From Bordetella parapertussis (lineage in GTDB: Bacteria > Pseudomonadota > Gammaproteobacteria > Burkholderiales > Burkholderiaceae_B): a DNA stretch of 64,000 nucleotides. The stretch covers positions 1 to 64,000 of the forward strand of contig CAMBZR010000005.1 of NCBI GenBank assembly GCA_945872285.1, in the 5' to 3' direction. The translations under genes were made by a program, and so were the position numbers. The notes below the pieces were generated by a model. It was not told the origin of the DNA, ran no database searches, and saw only the letters and a list, made by a program, of their open reading frames with translations. Of this stretch, positions 48,070 to 58,268 are shown piece by piece. Position 1 is the first letter of the stretch, and each line of letters starts with the position of its first letter.

Positions 48070-48851
48070 GTCGCCCCAGTTTTTTAAGCACGCTCGGCCA
48101 AAGTGTGCGTGCCCGACTCACCGGGCTCGGCCTGTTTACTCGGTTCTTTTTGATGCTGTTACAGCGCAGCGGGATCGTCTTCAAGCGCCCTCGGCTAGTT
48201 TCTCAGCAAGTGCACTTCATCGGTAATTTTTCACTGCTGATTATTATTGTCTCGGGTTTATTTGTGGGCTTTGTTTTAGGCTTGCAAGGTTATTACACCC
48301 TGAACCGCTATGGCTCTGAAGAGGCGCTTGGCCTGCTGGTCGCGCTCTCGTTGACCCGAGAGTTAGGCCCCGTCATTACGGCCCTGCTGTTTGCCGGGCG
48401 AGCGGGCACCTCGCTGACGGCAGAAATTGGCCTAATGAAAGCCGGCGAGCAATTGGCCGCCATGGAGGTCATGGCGGTCGACCCACTTACCCGCGTCTTT
48501 GTGCCGCGTTTTTGGGGTGGCGTGATCGCCATGCCGATTCTGGCGGCAGTTTTTTCGACGGTCGGCATTCTGGGGGGCTGGGTGGTGGGCGTGCTGCTCA
48601 TTGGTATCGACACCGGCGCCTTTTGGTCACAAATGCAAAACGGAGTGGATGTCTACAAAGATATCTTAAATGGCGTAATAAAAAGTATTATCTTTGGTGT
48701 CGCAGTGACGTTAATCGCGCTTTACGAGGGCTGGCGCGCGCGGCCGACCCCCGAAGGCGTCGCGCGTGCAACCACGCGCACCGTCGTGACAAGCTCTCTT
48801 GCGGTCTTGGGCCTAGATTTTCTCCTGACTGCGCTGATGTTCAGTCACTAA
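48066..48851 (+). CDS. mlaE: Phospholipid ABC transporter permease MlaE
   Basis: Membrane permease of the Mla complex, 261 residues, with about five to six spans. The conserved cytoplasmic helix region [31 protein letters not shown] (quoted in part) contains the E-x-G motif that contacts MlaF. Family-typical [27 protein letters not shown] opens the first span. Translation is coupled to mlaF by a 4-bp overlap; mlaD follows after 12 bp. Confidence 0.95.
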   Translation: MSRPSFLSTLGQSVRARLTGLGLFTRFFLMLLQRSGIVFKRPRLVSQQVHFIGNFSLLIIIVSGLFVGFVLGLQGYYTLNRYGSEEALGLLVALSLTRELGPVITALLFAGRAGTSLTAEIGLMKAGEQLAAMEVMAVDPLTRVFVPRFWGGVIAMPILAAVFSTVGILGGWVVGVLLIGIDTGAFWSQMQNGVDVYKDILNGVIKSIIFGVAVTLIALYEGWRARPTPEGVARATTRTVVTSSLAVLGLDFLLTALMFSH

Positions 48852-48863
48852 CCGAGTCAAAAA

Positions 48864-49379
48864 ATGTCGAACGAAAAAACAGATTGGTGGGTGGGTCTCT
48901 TTGTGTTGCTAGGTGCGCTTGCGCTGGCTTTTCTCGCTTTGCGCGCCGGTAACCTTAGTAGCTTTTCGTTTGCGCCGACTTACGCCCTCTCGGCAAAGTT
49001 TGACAACATCGGCGGGCTAAAAGTCCGCGCGCCAATTAAAAGTGCTGGCGTCGTGGTCGGCCGTGTGGCGAGCATCACGCTTGACGAAAAAACCTTTCAG
49101 GCCGTTGTGACGTTTCAGCTCGAAAAAAACTATTTGTTTCCAAAAGATTCTTCAGCCAAAATTCTAACTTCGGGTCTGTTAGGCGAACAATACATTGGCC
49201 TTGAGGCTGGCGGTGACGAGGCCAATCTTGTCCCGGGTGCCACCCTACAATTTACGCAAAGCGCAATCGTGCTTGAAAGTCTGATTAGTCAGTTTTTGTA
49301 TTCGTCTGCCGAAAAACAAGGCACCGCAGCTGCCGGCGACGCAAACACCGCGGCAAAACCCACAAAAACCACACCTTGA
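48864..49379 (+). CDS. mlaD: Phospholipid ABC transporter substrate-binding protein MlaD
   Basis: MCE-domain protein anchored by one N-terminal helix (WWVGLFVLLGALALAFLAL); it forms a hexameric ring over MlaE in the periplasm. 171 residues. The MCE domain covers roughly residues 38-120 (YALSAKFDNIGGLKVRAPIKSAGVVVGRV, in part), followed by a helix ending FTQSAIVLESLISQFLY and a low-complexity Ala/Thr tail. It lies between mlaE and mlaA in the same operon. Confidence 0.94.
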   Translation: MSNEKTDWWVGLFVLLGALALAFLALRAGNLSSFSFAPTYALSAKFDNIGGLKVRAPIKSAGVVVGRVASITLDEKTFQAVVTFQLEKNYLFPKDSSAKILTSGLLGEQYIGLEAGGDEANLVPGATLQFTQSAIVLESLISQFLYSSAEKQGTAAAGDANTAAKPTKTTP

Positions 49380-49391
49380 CGGTCAAGCAAC

Positions 49392-50189
49392 ATGCGCACT
49401 CGTTTATCTTTTCGCTCTTTGACTCTGGCACTTAGTGCCTTGGCGCTTGTGGTACTGACGGGCTGCGCCACGCGCACGCTGGGGCCACCCAATCCAAACG
49501 ACCCGCTTGAAGCCTCTAATCGAGCGGTCTTCGAGTTCAACGACGCCGTTGATCGCGCAATCTTAAAGCCAGTCGCGCAAGCCTACGCGTTTGTTACGCC
49601 TCAACCCGTTCGTACCTGTATTAACAATATCTTTTTGAACCTTGGCGACGTTTGGTCGTGGTTTAACAGCACCCTGCAGGGGCGCCAGGTGGACGCCTTG
49701 AACACCTTTGGCCGAGTTCTACTGAACAGTACGATGGGGCTAGGTGGCTGTTTGGATCTGGCCAGCCAAACTGGCGCCAAGCGTATCCCGAACGACTTCG
49801 GCGTCACCCTGGGCGTATGGGGGTTTGACTCTGGGCCTTATCTAGTGCTACCCATTATCGGCCCAAGTACGCTCAGAGACGGCGTCGGCCGGGCTGTCGA
49901 CGTGTATATCAATCAGTTTGGGTATGGCTCATTGATTAATAATATCGATGTGCGCAACTCGATCTATGGCCTTGAAGTGGTCGCGCGGCGCGAAGCCTTG
50001 CTCGAGGTCACCAACACCGTCGACCGCACCGCGCTTGACCCCTATAGTTTTATTCGCGACGCCTACCTTAAACGTCGCAGTGTGCAGGTCAACGGCTCGA
50101 ACGCCGCGGCCGAAAAGCTGCCAAGCTACGAAGATTTTGAGGCGTCGCCCGCCGACGAAAAGGCGCTTGGCCTGACTCCAAAAAAATGA
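49392..50189 (+). CDS. mlaA: Outer-membrane lipoprotein MlaA (VacJ family)
   Basis: Outer-membrane lipoprotein that extracts misplaced phospholipids from the outer leaflet and hands them to MlaC. 265 residues with a lipobox VLTGC near residue 24 and the family stretches DPLEASNRAVFEFNDAVDRAILKPVAQAY, FGVTLGVWGFDSGPYLVLPIIGPSTLRDGVG (in part). Here it sits within the mlaFED-C operon, unlike E. coli where mlaA is separate. The C-terminal tail after residue 225 is polar and of low complexity. Confidence 0.94.
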   Translation: MRTRLSFRSLTLALSALALVVLTGCATRTLGPPNPNDPLEASNRAVFEFNDAVDRAILKPVAQAYAFVTPQPVRTCINNIFLNLGDVWSWFNSTLQGRQVDALNTFGRVLLNSTMGLGGCLDLASQTGAKRIPNDFGVTLGVWGFDSGPYLVLPIIGPSTLRDGVGRAVDVYINQFGYGSLINNIDVRNSIYGLEVVARREALLEVTNTVDRTALDPYSFIRDAYLKRRSVQVNGSNAAAEKLPSYEDFEASPADEKALGLTPKK

Positions 50190-50244
50190 AACCCTGCGAC
50201 GCACCTTAGCAAATCGTAGTGCCCTCACTCGAAAGGATCTGTTA

Positions 50245-50880
50245 ATGAATACCCGCCTTTCTGTCTGCATGAAATTGTTCGTTTGTTCCCTGTTATTGAG
50301 CATCGGGCAGGCCACACACGCACAAAACAAGCCTGATCCAAACGCCGCACCTAACGATTTTGTGCAACAAGTTGCAGATCAAATGCTGGCTGCGCTGAAG
50401 TCTGACAGCAGCGTGCGCGCTGGTAATACTGCGCGCGTCAATACGCTAGTGGATGAATTGATTTTGCCAAACGTCAACTTTGAAAAAACCACGCGGCTCG
50501 CGGCCGGTCGCTATTGGCGTCAGGCAACACCCGAGCAACAAGCCGCACTTGTGAAGGCGTTTCGGGGCACCCTTGCGCGCGCCTATAGCGGCGCATTTAC
50601 CCGCGTGGACGAGGCCACGACCATTAAGACCTTAACCTTTCGGGGCGAGCCTGGCGCCACGGACGCGGTGGTCAAGTCGCAAGTCACGCAACGCGCCAAC
50701 ACGCAACCCATTGCACTCGACTATCGCCTGGAAAAAACGCCCGAGGGCTGGAAGATCTACGACCTGAACGTCGAAAATATCTGGCTGATCGAAAACTATC
50801 GCAACCAGTTCGCTCAGCAAATTAGCCAAAACGGCATCGATGGTTTGATCCAGGCACTCAACCAACGGGCACAACAATAA
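50245..50880 (+). CDS. mlaC: Periplasmic phospholipid carrier MlaC
   Basis: Soluble periplasmic shuttle between MlaA and MlaFEDB; 211 residues, Sec signal of about 27 residues ending in THA. Family stretches include VNTLVDELILPNVNFEKTTRLAAGRYWRQATPEQQ and GWKIYDLNVENIWLIENYRNQF (in part). A GAAAGGATC site precedes the ATG. The gene is 55 bp after mlaA. MlaB (STAS domain) would usually come next in this order but is not seen. Confidence 0.93.
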   Translation: MNTRLSVCMKLFVCSLLLSIGQATHAQNKPDPNAAPNDFVQQVADQMLAALKSDSSVRAGNTARVNTLVDELILPNVNFEKTTRLAAGRYWRQATPEQQAALVKAFRGTLARAYSGAFTRVDEATTIKTLTFRGEPGATDAVVKSQVTQRANTQPIALDYRLEKTPEGWKIYDLNVENIWLIENYRNQFAQQISQNGIDGLIQALNQRAQQ

Positions 50881-50952
50881 AGTCCAATAAGCCCTAAAGG
50901 GCTGACACCGGCGCAGGCTTGTTTTGCCTGCGGCACGCATGACAAGGCCATT

Positions 50953-51744
50953 ATGTCCGCTGTTTCGTTTGAGCATGTCTCAAAAGTTTTTATGCCACGC
51001 GCGACCGGTTGGCGCGGCTTGGTGCGCGCGCCAACCGGGGCCGGCTTGCAGGCGCTTGACGATGTGTCTCTGACGATCGAGCACGGTGAGTTTTTTGCCT
51101 TGCTTGGCCCCAATGGTGCTGGCAAAACGACGCTCATTTCCGTCTTAGCCGGACTTTGTCAAGCCACCCAAGGACGCGCAAGCGTTTGCGGTCATGATGT
51201 TGTCACTGACTACCAAGCTGCCAGACGTTCTCTGGGGGTAGTGCCCCAAGAGTTGGTTTACGATCCGTTTTTTACGGTACGCGAAACCTTACGTATCCAA
51301 TCCGGCTATTTTGGATTTAGGCGTAACGATGACTGGATCGATGAAATCCTAGCCAATCTTGGGCTGTCCGATAAGGCCGACGAAAACATGCGCGCCCTTT
51401 CGGGCGGCATGAAGCGCCGCGTGCTCGTCGCACAAGCCCTGGTGCACCGCCCGCCGGTGATTGTGCTTGATGAACCCACGGCCGGTGTGGATGTCGATTT
51501 GCGTCGCAGCCTTTGGGAGTTCATTTCGCGCCTAAACGCGCAAGGCCACACCATTATTTTGACTACGCACTATCTTGAAGAAGCCGAGGCGCTGTGTCAT
51601 CGCACCGCCATGCTCAAGGGCGGCCGCATCGTGGCGCTTGACACCACGCAAGCGTTGCTCGCGCGGGCTGGTGGCAACCTTGAGCACGCCTTTATCCAAA
51701 TCATGCGTGCAGAGCCCTCTGAACTTACCGAGGTACAACCATGA
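50953..51744 (+). CDS. ABC-2 type exporter ATP-binding protein
   Basis: 263-residue ATPase of a YadG/NodI-like exporter: Walker A GPNGAGKT near residues 53-60, LSGGMKRR signature, Walker B IVLDEPTAGVD and an H-loop in LTTHYLEEAE. It begins 72 bp after mlaC and overlaps its permease by 4 bp. This pair is conserved next to the mla genes in Burkholderiales; in E. coli the related yadGH pair stands alone. The substrate is unknown. An envelope lipid or glycan is conceivable because of the location. Confidence 0.9.
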   Translation: MSAVSFEHVSKVFMPRATGWRGLVRAPTGAGLQALDDVSLTIEHGEFFALLGPNGAGKTTLISVLAGLCQATQGRASVCGHDVVTDYQAARRSLGVVPQELVYDPFFTVRETLRIQSGYFGFRRNDDWIDEILANLGLSDKADENMRALSGGMKRRVLVAQALVHRPPVIVLDEPTAGVDVDLRRSLWEFISRLNAQGHTIILTTHYLEEAEALCHRTAMLKGGRIVALDTTQALLARAGGNLEHAFIQIMRAEPSELTEVQP

Positions 51745-52532
51745 GTACGCCTCTTCTTAGCGCTCGGGTTGGTGCGGGCTCAGGCTTTCCGACCTTGCTG
51801 GGCAAAGAGTTGTTGCGTTTCTGGAAAGTCAGTTTTCAAACCATCGCAGCACCGGTCATCACGGCAGTACTTTACCTGGTGATTTTTGCTCAGGTGCTAC
51901 AAGACCGCATTCAGGTCTATGGCACTGTCCCCTACACCGCCTTTTTGATTCCTGGTCTGATGATGATGAGTATGTTGCAAAACGCCTTTGCAAACCCCTC
52001 TTCTTCCTTGATACAAAGTCGGGTCACAGGCAATCTGGTATTTGTGCTGTTGCCGCCAATCTCTCATCGCGAATTTTTCAGTGCTTATGTGCTGGCCGCG
52101 ATCGTGCGAGGCCTCGCCGTAGGCACCTGTGTTTGGCTCGTCTCACTGTACTTTAACGTGATGCCGATTCAGCATCCTCTGTGGGCGCTGGTATTTGCTG
52201 TGCTGTCATGCGCAATCATGGCGATTTTGGGCTTGATCGCCGGGCTCACCTCCGAGAAATTCGATCAGTTGGCGGCTTTTCAAAATTTTCTGATTATGCC
52301 GGCAACCTTTTTATCTGGCGTGTTCTATTCGGTGCATACGCTACCGACGTTCTGGCAGCTGATATCGCACTGGAATCCGCTTTTTTACACGATTGACGGG
52401 TTTCGCTATGGTTTTTTTGGCGTGGCAGACGTCTCGCCCTGGCAAAGTTTGGCTGTGGTGGCAAGCGTCTTTCTCGTTTTGGCGACCTTTGCCTTGCGAC
52501 TGCTTGGGCGGGGCTACAAGCTACGAACTTAA
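51741..52532 (+). CDS. ABC-2 type exporter permease
   Basis: 263-residue membrane protein with about six hydrophobic spans and the ABC-2 signature in LIAGLTSEKFDQLAAFQNFLIMPATFLSGVFYSV (in part). The ATG lies inside the stop of the ATPase gene (ATGA overlap), so the two form one exporter of YadH type. About 95 bp separate it from bolA. Confidence 0.9.
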   Translation: MSTPLLSARVGAGSGFPTLLGKELLRFWKVSFQTIAAPVITAVLYLVIFAQVLQDRIQVYGTVPYTAFLIPGLMMMSMLQNAFANPSSSLIQSRVTGNLVFVLLPPISHREFFSAYVLAAIVRGLAVGTCVWLVSLYFNVMPIQHPLWALVFAVLSCAIMAILGLIAGLTSEKFDQLAAFQNFLIMPATFLSGVFYSVHTLPTFWQLISHWNPLFYTIDGFRYGFFGVADVSPWQSLAVVASVFLVLATFALRLLGRGYKLRT

Positions 52533-52626
52533 ACACCTCGCGTCGCCGGGCGCCTGTGGGTTCAGCCTCAGGCGTTTAAAATACTGAATATTCTAGAACC
52601 ATTGCCCACTAAGGATCTTACAGATC

Positions 52627-52869
52627 ATGTTGCCTACCCCCGAAGATATCCGCGCTTACATTGCCGCCGGCCTGGCCTGTGAGCACCTCGAAGTCAGCGG
52701 TGATGGCGCGCATTTTGAAGCGGTCATCGTTAGTAACGCCTTTGCCGGCAAGCGTCTGATCGCCCGGCATCAGTTGGTATATGGCGCACTTGGCGATCGC
52801 ATGAAACAAGAAATTCACGCGCTCTCGATGCGTACGCTCACCCCTGAAGAGTTCAACCAAGCTCCCTGA
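52627..52869 (+). CDS. BolA/IbaG family protein
   Basis: 80-residue protein of the BolA family; the location before murA and the [13 protein letters not shown] stretch fit the IbaG (YrbA) branch. BolA-type proteins work with monothiol glutaredoxins in Fe-S or redox signalling through a conserved histidine, likely the one in ARHQLVY. The TGATG overlap links it to murA by one base. It is at the conserved mla-ibaG-murA position known from E. coli. Confidence 0.9.
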   Translation: MLPTPEDIRAYIAAGLACEHLEVSGDGAHFEAVIVSNAFAGKRLIARHQLVYGALGDRMKQEIHALSMRTLTPEEFNQAP

Positions 52870-54137
52870 TGGATATTTTACGAATCACCGGCGGCAATCG
52901 CCTGCAAGGCGAGATCAGCATTTCGGGCGCAAAAAATGCAGCGTTACCGATTTTGTGTGCGGGTTTGCTCACTGCTGACACCATCACCCTGACCAACGTG
53001 CCTGAGTTGAACGATATCGCCACGACGCTTAAGTTATTGAGCCAGATGGGGGTACGTTGCGCGCGTGAGACCGGCGGGACTGTCAACATTACCGCCAATG
53101 CCGTCACCACCCTCGAGGCGCCTTACGAGCTCGTTAAAACCATGCGTGCCTCGATACTGGCGCTAGGCCCTTTACTCGCTCGCTTTGGTCAAGCGCGTGT
53201 CAGCTTGCCTGGGGGCTGCGCCATTGGTCAGCGCCCAGTTGATCAGCACATCCAAGGCCTGGCGGCCCTAGGTGCCGACATCCGCATCGAGCACGGCTTT
53301 GTCGTTGCGCGGGCCTCGCGCCTGAAAGGCGCGGTCATTCGTACCGATATGGTGACCGTCACCGGTACCGAAAATCTGCTGATGGCCGCTGTGTTGGCTG
53401 ACGGTCAAACCGTCTTAGAAAACGCTGCCCGCGAACCCGAGGTCGTCGACCTGGCCGAACTTTTAATCAAAATGGGCGCGCAGATTCGAGGGCACGGCAC
53501 TGACCGCATTGCGATTGAGGGCGTCAAAAGTTTGCACGGTGCCACCCATCGCGTGATTCCAGACCGAATCGAAGCGGGTAGCTTTTTATGTGCGGTGGGA
53601 GCCGCAGGTGGCGACATCACACTGCGCAACGTAGCACCTGACACGATGGGCGCGACACTGGCCAAACTGCGAGAAGCGGGCCTGAGGCTGACCTGCGGCA
53701 CTGACTCGATCCGCGCCACCATGACTCAACGCCCCAAGCCTGTCGATTTTCGTACGCACGAATACCCCGGCTTTGCGACTGACATGCAGGCGCAAGTGAT
53801 GGCACTCAATGCGTTAGCCGATGGCACCTCGGTCATTACCGAAACCATTTTTGAAAATCGCTACATGCACGTGCAAGAGCTGCTGCGCTTAGGCGCACGC
53901 ATCGATATTGATGGCCATACCGCAGTGGTCCGCGGCGTGGCTAAACTATCGGGCGCGACCGTCATGGCGACCGACCTACGCGCCTCTGCCAGCTTAGTGA
54001 TTGCCGGTCTGGCGGCCGAAGGTGAAACAATCGTCGAACGCATCTACCACCTGGATCGCGGCTACGAGCGCATGGAACACAAGCTCAGACAGTTAGGTGC
54101 CAAAATCGAACGTCTTTCTAGTAAGGAGCTCTCATGA
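52869..54137 (+). CDS. murA: UDP-N-acetylglucosamine 1-carboxyvinyltransferase MurA
   Basis: First committed step of peptidoglycan synthesis: transfer of enolpyruvate from PEP to UDP-GlcNAc in the cytosol. 422 residues. The fosfomycin-reactive cysteine is present in [14 protein letters not shown] near residue 118, and the N-terminus has [16 protein letters not shown]. It overlaps bolA by one base and hisG by four, so cell-wall and histidine genes are translationally linked. Confidence 0.97.
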   Translation: MDILRITGGNRLQGEISISGAKNAALPILCAGLLTADTITLTNVPELNDIATTLKLLSQMGVRCARETGGTVNITANAVTTLEAPYELVKTMRASILALGPLLARFGQARVSLPGGCAIGQRPVDQHIQGLAALGADIRIEHGFVVARASRLKGAVIRTDMVTVTGTENLLMAAVLADGQTVLENAAREPEVVDLAELLIKMGAQIRGHGTDRIAIEGVKSLHGATHRVIPDRIEAGSFLCAVGAAGGDITLRNVAPDTMGATLAKLREAGLRLTCGTDSIRATMTQRPKPVDFRTHEYPGFATDMQAQVMALNALADGTSVITETIFENRYMHVQELLRLGARIDIDGHTAVVRGVAKLSGATVMATDLRASASLVIAGLAAEGETIVERIYHLDRGYERMEHKLRQLGAKIERLSSKELS

Positions 54138-54817
54138 ACGTGCCCGAGACATTGCGCCCCCTGACCATGGCTCTGTCGAAAGGGCGTATTTTTGAAGAAA
54201 CCTTGCCGTTGCTAAAGGCCGCAGGGATTGAAGTCTCAGAGCACCCCGAGCAGTCGCGAAAACTCATCATCGCCACGAGTAATTCTGCTTTGCGCCTGAT
54301 CATCGTGCGCGCCTCTGACGTACCCACCTACGTTGAATACGGCGCCGCCGATTTAGGGATCGCGGGCAAAGACGTACTGCTCGAACATGCAGCCCAGCAT
54401 CCGGGCGGACTTTACCAACCGATTGACCTGAACATCGCCCGCTGCCGTCTGGCCGTGGCGGTACGCAAAGGGTTTGATTATGACGCAGCGGTCAAGCAAG
54501 GTGCGCGCCTGCGCGTGGCAACCAAATACACCCAGGCCGCGCGCGAACACTTCGCCGCTAAGGGGGTACACGTTGATCTGATCAAGCTTTATGGCTCGAT
54601 GGAGCTTGCGCCTTTGGTGGGCTTAGCGGATGCGATTGTCGACTTGGTCTCAACGGGCAACACACTCAAAGCCAACGACCTGGTTGCCGTCGAAGACATC
54701 ATGCCAATCTCCTCGCGCTTAGTGGTCAACCGAGCCGCACTAAAAACGCGCCACGCAGAGCTTCAGCCTTTGCTAGATGCCTTTGAACAAGCCAGCCGCG
54801 CACGGGCCGCAGCGTAG
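54134..54817 (+). CDS. hisG: ATP phosphoribosyltransferase, short catalytic form HisG
   Basis: First enzyme of histidine synthesis. At 227 residues it is the short form that lacks the C-terminal regulatory domain and needs HisZ for activity and feedback control; no hisZ is in the window. Marks are [18 protein letters not shown] at the start, [12 protein letters not shown] and [14 protein letters not shown] (the PRPP-binding region). It overlaps murA by 4 bp. Confidence 0.96.
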   Translation: MNVPETLRPLTMALSKGRIFEETLPLLKAAGIEVSEHPEQSRKLIIATSNSALRLIIVRASDVPTYVEYGAADLGIAGKDVLLEHAAQHPGGLYQPIDLNIARCRLAVAVRKGFDYDAAVKQGARLRVATKYTQAAREHFAAKGVHVDLIKLYGSMELAPLVGLADAIVDLVSTGNTLKANDLVAVEDIMPISSRLVVNRAALKTRHAELQPLLDAFEQASRARAAA

Positions 54818-54837
54818 TCCATACCGAGATTGACACC

Positions 54838-56151
54838 ATGGCAACACTTTCACGTTTAGATTCAAGCGATGCAGACTTTGACGCCAAGCTCAGCACGTTA
54901 TTGGCGTTCGACGCCGAGCAAGATGAGGCGATCGACTTGGCTGCGGCAAGCATTCTCAAGCAAGTGCGCAGTCAGGGCGATGCCGCGCTTGTGCGTCTGA
55001 CGCGTGAGTTCGACCGGGTACAAGTGAATCACGCCGCCGAACTAGAAATCCCGCGCAGCGACTGGCTAACTGCCCTAGCCCAACTACCCAAGGCGCAACG
55101 GGAGGCGCTTGAAGCTGCCGCCGAGCGGGTGCGCACTTACCATGCTCACCAAATTCAAAAGAGTTGGTCTTATACCGAGGAGGATGGCACGCGTTTAGGT
55201 CAACAAGTCACGCCGCTTGATCGCGTTGGCGTATACGTGCCTGGCGGCAAGGCCGCCTACCCCTCATCGGTACTCATGAATACGATCCCGGCAAAAGTCG
55301 CGGGCGTGCCTGAAGTCGTGATGGTTACCCCGACGCCCGGTGGCCAGCGTAACGCGCTGGTGCTGGCAGCAGCGGCGATTGCCGGCGTTGACCGGTGTTT
55401 TGCGATAGGCGGCGCTCAGGCCGTCGGTGCGCTGGCCTACGGCACCACGACCGTCCCCGCCGTCGATAAAATCGTGGGCCCAGGTAATGCGTATGTTGCG
55501 GCGGCAAAGCGCCGAGTCTTTGGTACGGTGGGCATCGACATGATCGCGGGCCCCAGCGAGATCCTGATTATTTGCGACGGCAAAACCGCGCCCGACTGGA
55601 TTGCAATGGATCTTTTCTCGCAAGCCGAACACGACGAACTGGCTCAGGCGATTTTATTGTGCCCAGACGCAAGCTATCTCGATGCGGTGCAACAGTCGAT
55701 CGAAAAACTCTTACCCACCATGCCTCGCGCCGATATTATTCGTGCCAGCCTACGCGACCGCGGTGCCTTGATTTTGGTGCGCGATTTGGCTCAGGCGTGC
55801 GCAATCAGCAACAAGATTGCACCCGAACACCTTGAAGTCTCGATCGAACAGCCCGAACCGTGGCTTGCGCATCTGCGCCACGCGGGCGCGATTTTTATGG
55901 GCCAGCACAGCTCAGAGTCGCTTGGCGACTATTGCGCAGGCCCCAATCACGTTTTGCCGACCTCACGCACCGCGCGGTTTTCGTCACCGTTGGGCGTCTA
56001 TGACTTTCAAAAGCGCTCAAGTTTGATTCATGTGTCGCCGGCGGGTGCCCAGACACTAGGCAAAATCGCGGCCGAACTCGCCTTGGGCGAAGGGTTGCAA
56101 GCCCATGCCGCGAGCGCGACCTATCGCCTCACGAGCGCTGGTAAGCCTTAA
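54838..56151 (+). CDS. hisD: Histidinol dehydrogenase HisD
   Basis: Last enzyme of the pathway: zinc- and NAD-dependent oxidation of histidinol to histidine. 437 residues. The family signature with zinc ligands is visible as [17 protein letters not shown], with GPSEILI before it and [12 protein letters not shown] later. The C-terminal zinc-ligand region includes [19 protein letters not shown]. In related bacteria hisC normally comes next; here only 82 bp separate hisD from hisB. Confidence 0.97.
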   Translation: MATLSRLDSSDADFDAKLSTLLAFDAEQDEAIDLAAASILKQVRSQGDAALVRLTREFDRVQVNHAAELEIPRSDWLTALAQLPKAQREALEAAAERVRTYHAHQIQKSWSYTEEDGTRLGQQVTPLDRVGVYVPGGKAAYPSSVLMNTIPAKVAGVPEVVMVTPTPGGQRNALVLAAAAIAGVDRCFAIGGAQAVGALAYGTTTVPAVDKIVGPGNAYVAAAKRRVFGTVGIDMIAGPSEILIICDGKTAPDWIAMDLFSQAEHDELAQAILLCPDASYLDAVQQSIEKLLPTMPRADIIRASLRDRGALILVRDLAQACAISNKIAPEHLEVSIEQPEPWLAHLRHAGAIFMGQHSSESLGDYCAGPNHVLPTSRTARFSSPLGVYDFQKRSSLIHVSPAGAQTLGKIAAELALGEGLQAHAASATYRLTSAGKP

Positions 56152-56233
56152 ACGCAAGGTCCCAGAACGATTGAACGCAACAATTCGCTCAGACCGCCCT
56201 ACAATATAGTTTCTGACGACAAGAGCCCAAGCC

Positions 56234-56821
56234 ATGCGCACCGCCGAAATTACTCGCAACACCAACGAAACAAAAATTCGAGTTGCCATCAATCTTGATG
56301 GAACTGGTCGTCAAAAACTCGACACCGGTGTGCCTTTTCTTGATCACATGCTTGATCAAATCGCGCGCCACGGCCTGATAGACCTTGAGGTGCACGCCCA
56401 AGGCGACCTCGAAATCGATGCCCACCACACCGTTGAAGACGTTGGGATCACCATCGGGCAGGCCATCGCTCAAGCGGTTGGCGACAAAGCTGGTATTCGT
56501 CGCTACGGACACGCTTACGTACCACTCGACGAAGCCTTATCGCGCGTAGTTGTCGATTTTTCGGGGCGTCCGGGCTTACAGTTCCACGTCCCATTTACGC
56601 GAGCCCGCGTCGGAAATTTTGATGTCGATCTGACGATTGAGTTTTTTCAAGGTTTGGTCAATCACGCCTTGCTTACCATGCACATCGATAACTTACGCGG
56701 CGTCAATGCGCATCACCAGTGCGAAACTATTTTTAAAGCCACAGGCCGCGCCTTGCGCATGGCGCTTGAGCTCGACCCGCGCAGCGCTGGCATCGTGCCT
56801 TCTACCAAAGGTGTGCTGTAG
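56234..56821 (+). CDS. hisB: Imidazoleglycerol-phosphate dehydratase HisB
   Basis: Monofunctional manganese-dependent dehydratase, 195 residues, without the histidinol-phosphatase half found in enteric HisB. Metal-binding histidines lie in [24 protein letters not shown] and [11 protein letters not shown]. The gap before it contains TACAAT at 56200-56205 and TATAGT just after, which might be a -10 of a local promoter, but no convincing -35 is seen. hisH follows 3 bp after. Confidence 0.96.
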   Translation: MRTAEITRNTNETKIRVAINLDGTGRQKLDTGVPFLDHMLDQIARHGLIDLEVHAQGDLEIDAHHTVEDVGITIGQAIAQAVGDKAGIRRYGHAYVPLDEALSRVVVDFSGRPGLQFHVPFTRARVGNFDVDLTIEFFQGLVNHALLTMHIDNLRGVNAHHQCETIFKATGRALRMALELDPRSAGIVPSTKGVL

Positions 56822-56824
56822 GTC

Positions 56825-57460
56825 ATGGCTTTAATCGCCATTGTTGACTACGGAATGGGCAATATTCACTCGGTCGCGCGAGCCTTGCGCCACGCCGCAC
56901 CCGAGGCCGACATTCGCCTATGCAGCCGTGCGCAAGATCTCAAGGCCGCTGAGCGCGTTGTGTTTCCGGGCCAAGGGGCGATGGCAGACTGTATTCGCAC
57001 CCTCAACGACGCCGGTCTGCGTGAGGCCGTGCTCGAGGCTGCAAAAAACAAACCTTTGCTTGGGGTTTGCGTGGGCGAGCAAATGTTGTTTGAACGCAGC
57101 GAAGAAGGCAATACCACCAGCTTGGGCGTATTCAAAGGCGAAGTTAAACGATTTCAGGGTCCGCCCTTCTATGCGGGCCCGCAGCAACTAAAAGTGCCGC
57201 ATATGGGCTGGAATCCCGTCAAACAGAGTCGCGCGCACGCGCTTTGGCAGGGTATTCCTGATCTGACCCCTTTTTATTTTGTGCACAGTTATTATGCAGT
57301 GCCAGCGCAGACTGAGCTCACGGTCGGGCAAAGTCACTATGGCGGTCTATTTACTTGCGCGGTTGCAGCCGATAATATTTTTGCCGTACAGTTTCATCCT
57401 GAAAAAAGTGCAGAATATGGTTTGCGTCTTTACCGTAATTTTGTAGACTGGAAGCCTTAA
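56825..57460 (+). CDS. hisH: Imidazole glycerol phosphate synthase glutaminase subunit HisH
   Basis: Class-I glutamine amidotransferase that gives ammonia to HisF. 211 residues. The nucleophile is in GVCVGEQML near residue 81 and the His-Glu pair in VQFHPEKS near 195. It follows hisB by 3 bp and is followed 67 bp later by hisA. Confidence 0.96.
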   Translation: MALIAIVDYGMGNIHSVARALRHAAPEADIRLCSRAQDLKAAERVVFPGQGAMADCIRTLNDAGLREAVLEAAKNKPLLGVCVGEQMLFERSEEGNTTSLGVFKGEVKRFQGPPFYAGPQQLKVPHMGWNPVKQSRAHALWQGIPDLTPFYFVHSYYAVPAQTELTVGQSHYGGLFTCAVAADNIFAVQFHPEKSAEYGLRLYRNFVDWKP

Positions 57461-57527
57461 ACTCTTTTCGTAACAACGAGCCCACCCCGCGGGTGGCATG
57501 ACCCTCACGTGACCCCTTAAAAATCAC

Positions 57528-58268
57528 ATGCTGCTGATCCCTGCAATTGACCTCAAAGACGGACGCTGTGTCCGACTGCGCCAAGGCGACCTCGACGACG
57601 CGACCATCTTCTCTGAAGACCCCACCGCGATGTCTAACCTGTGGCTTGATCGCGGCGCGCGACGCCTGCACTTGGTGGACCTCAACGGCGCAGTGGCGGG
57701 CAAACCTAAAAACGAAGCCGTCATTCGCGCAATTGTCGATTCAGTCGGCGCGGATATTCCGGTTCAAATTGGTGGTGGCATTCGCGATCTTGACACGATC
57801 GAGCGCTATCTCGATTTTGGTATCTCGTATGTAATTATCGGTACAGCTGCGGTCAAAAATCCGGGTTTTTTACACGATGCTTGCGGTGCCTTCCCGGGCA
57901 ATATCATTGTCGGCCTTGATGCGCGCGACGGCAAAGTTGCCACCGACGGCTGGAGCAAGCTCACCAAGCACGATGTGTTGGATATGGCTAAAAAATTTGA
58001 AGACTACGGTTGCGAAGCCATTATCTACACCGACATCGGTCGCGACGGCATGCTAACAGGCGTCAACATTGAAGCAACCGTGCGTCTGGCACAACACGTC
58101 CGCATACCGATCATCGCTTCAGGCGGTGTCACAGACCTTCGCGACATTGAAGCCCTGTGTGCCGTCGAGGCCGAGGGCATCGAAGGCGCGATTTTGGGCC
58201 GTAGCATCTATGAAGGTACGCTCGATTTTGAAGCCGCTCAAAGGCGTGCAGACGAACTCGCGCCATGA
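57528..58268 (+). CDS. hisA: ProFAR isomerase HisA
   Basis: Amadori-rearranging TIM-barrel enzyme of the pathway, 246 residues. Catalytic Asp residues are in [12 protein letters not shown] and [12 protein letters not shown], the phosphate site in QIGGGIRD. The stop overlaps hisF as ATGA. Confidence 0.97.
   Translation: MLLIPAIDLKDGRCVRLRQGDLDDATIFSEDPTAMSNLWLDRGARRLHLVDLNGAVAGKPKNEAVIRAIVDSVGADIPVQIGGGIRDLDTIERYLDFGISYVIIGTAAVKNPGFLHDACGAFPGNIIVGLDARDGKVATDGWSKLTKHDVLDMAKKFEDYGCEAIIYTDIGRDGMLTGVNIEATVRLAQHVRIPIIASGGVTDLRDIEALCAVEAEGIEGAILGRSIYEGTLDFEAAQRRADELAP

Noticed and set aside
54134..54817. Short HisG lacking the regulatory domain
   Set aside because: This is the normal HisZ-dependent short form, not a truncation.
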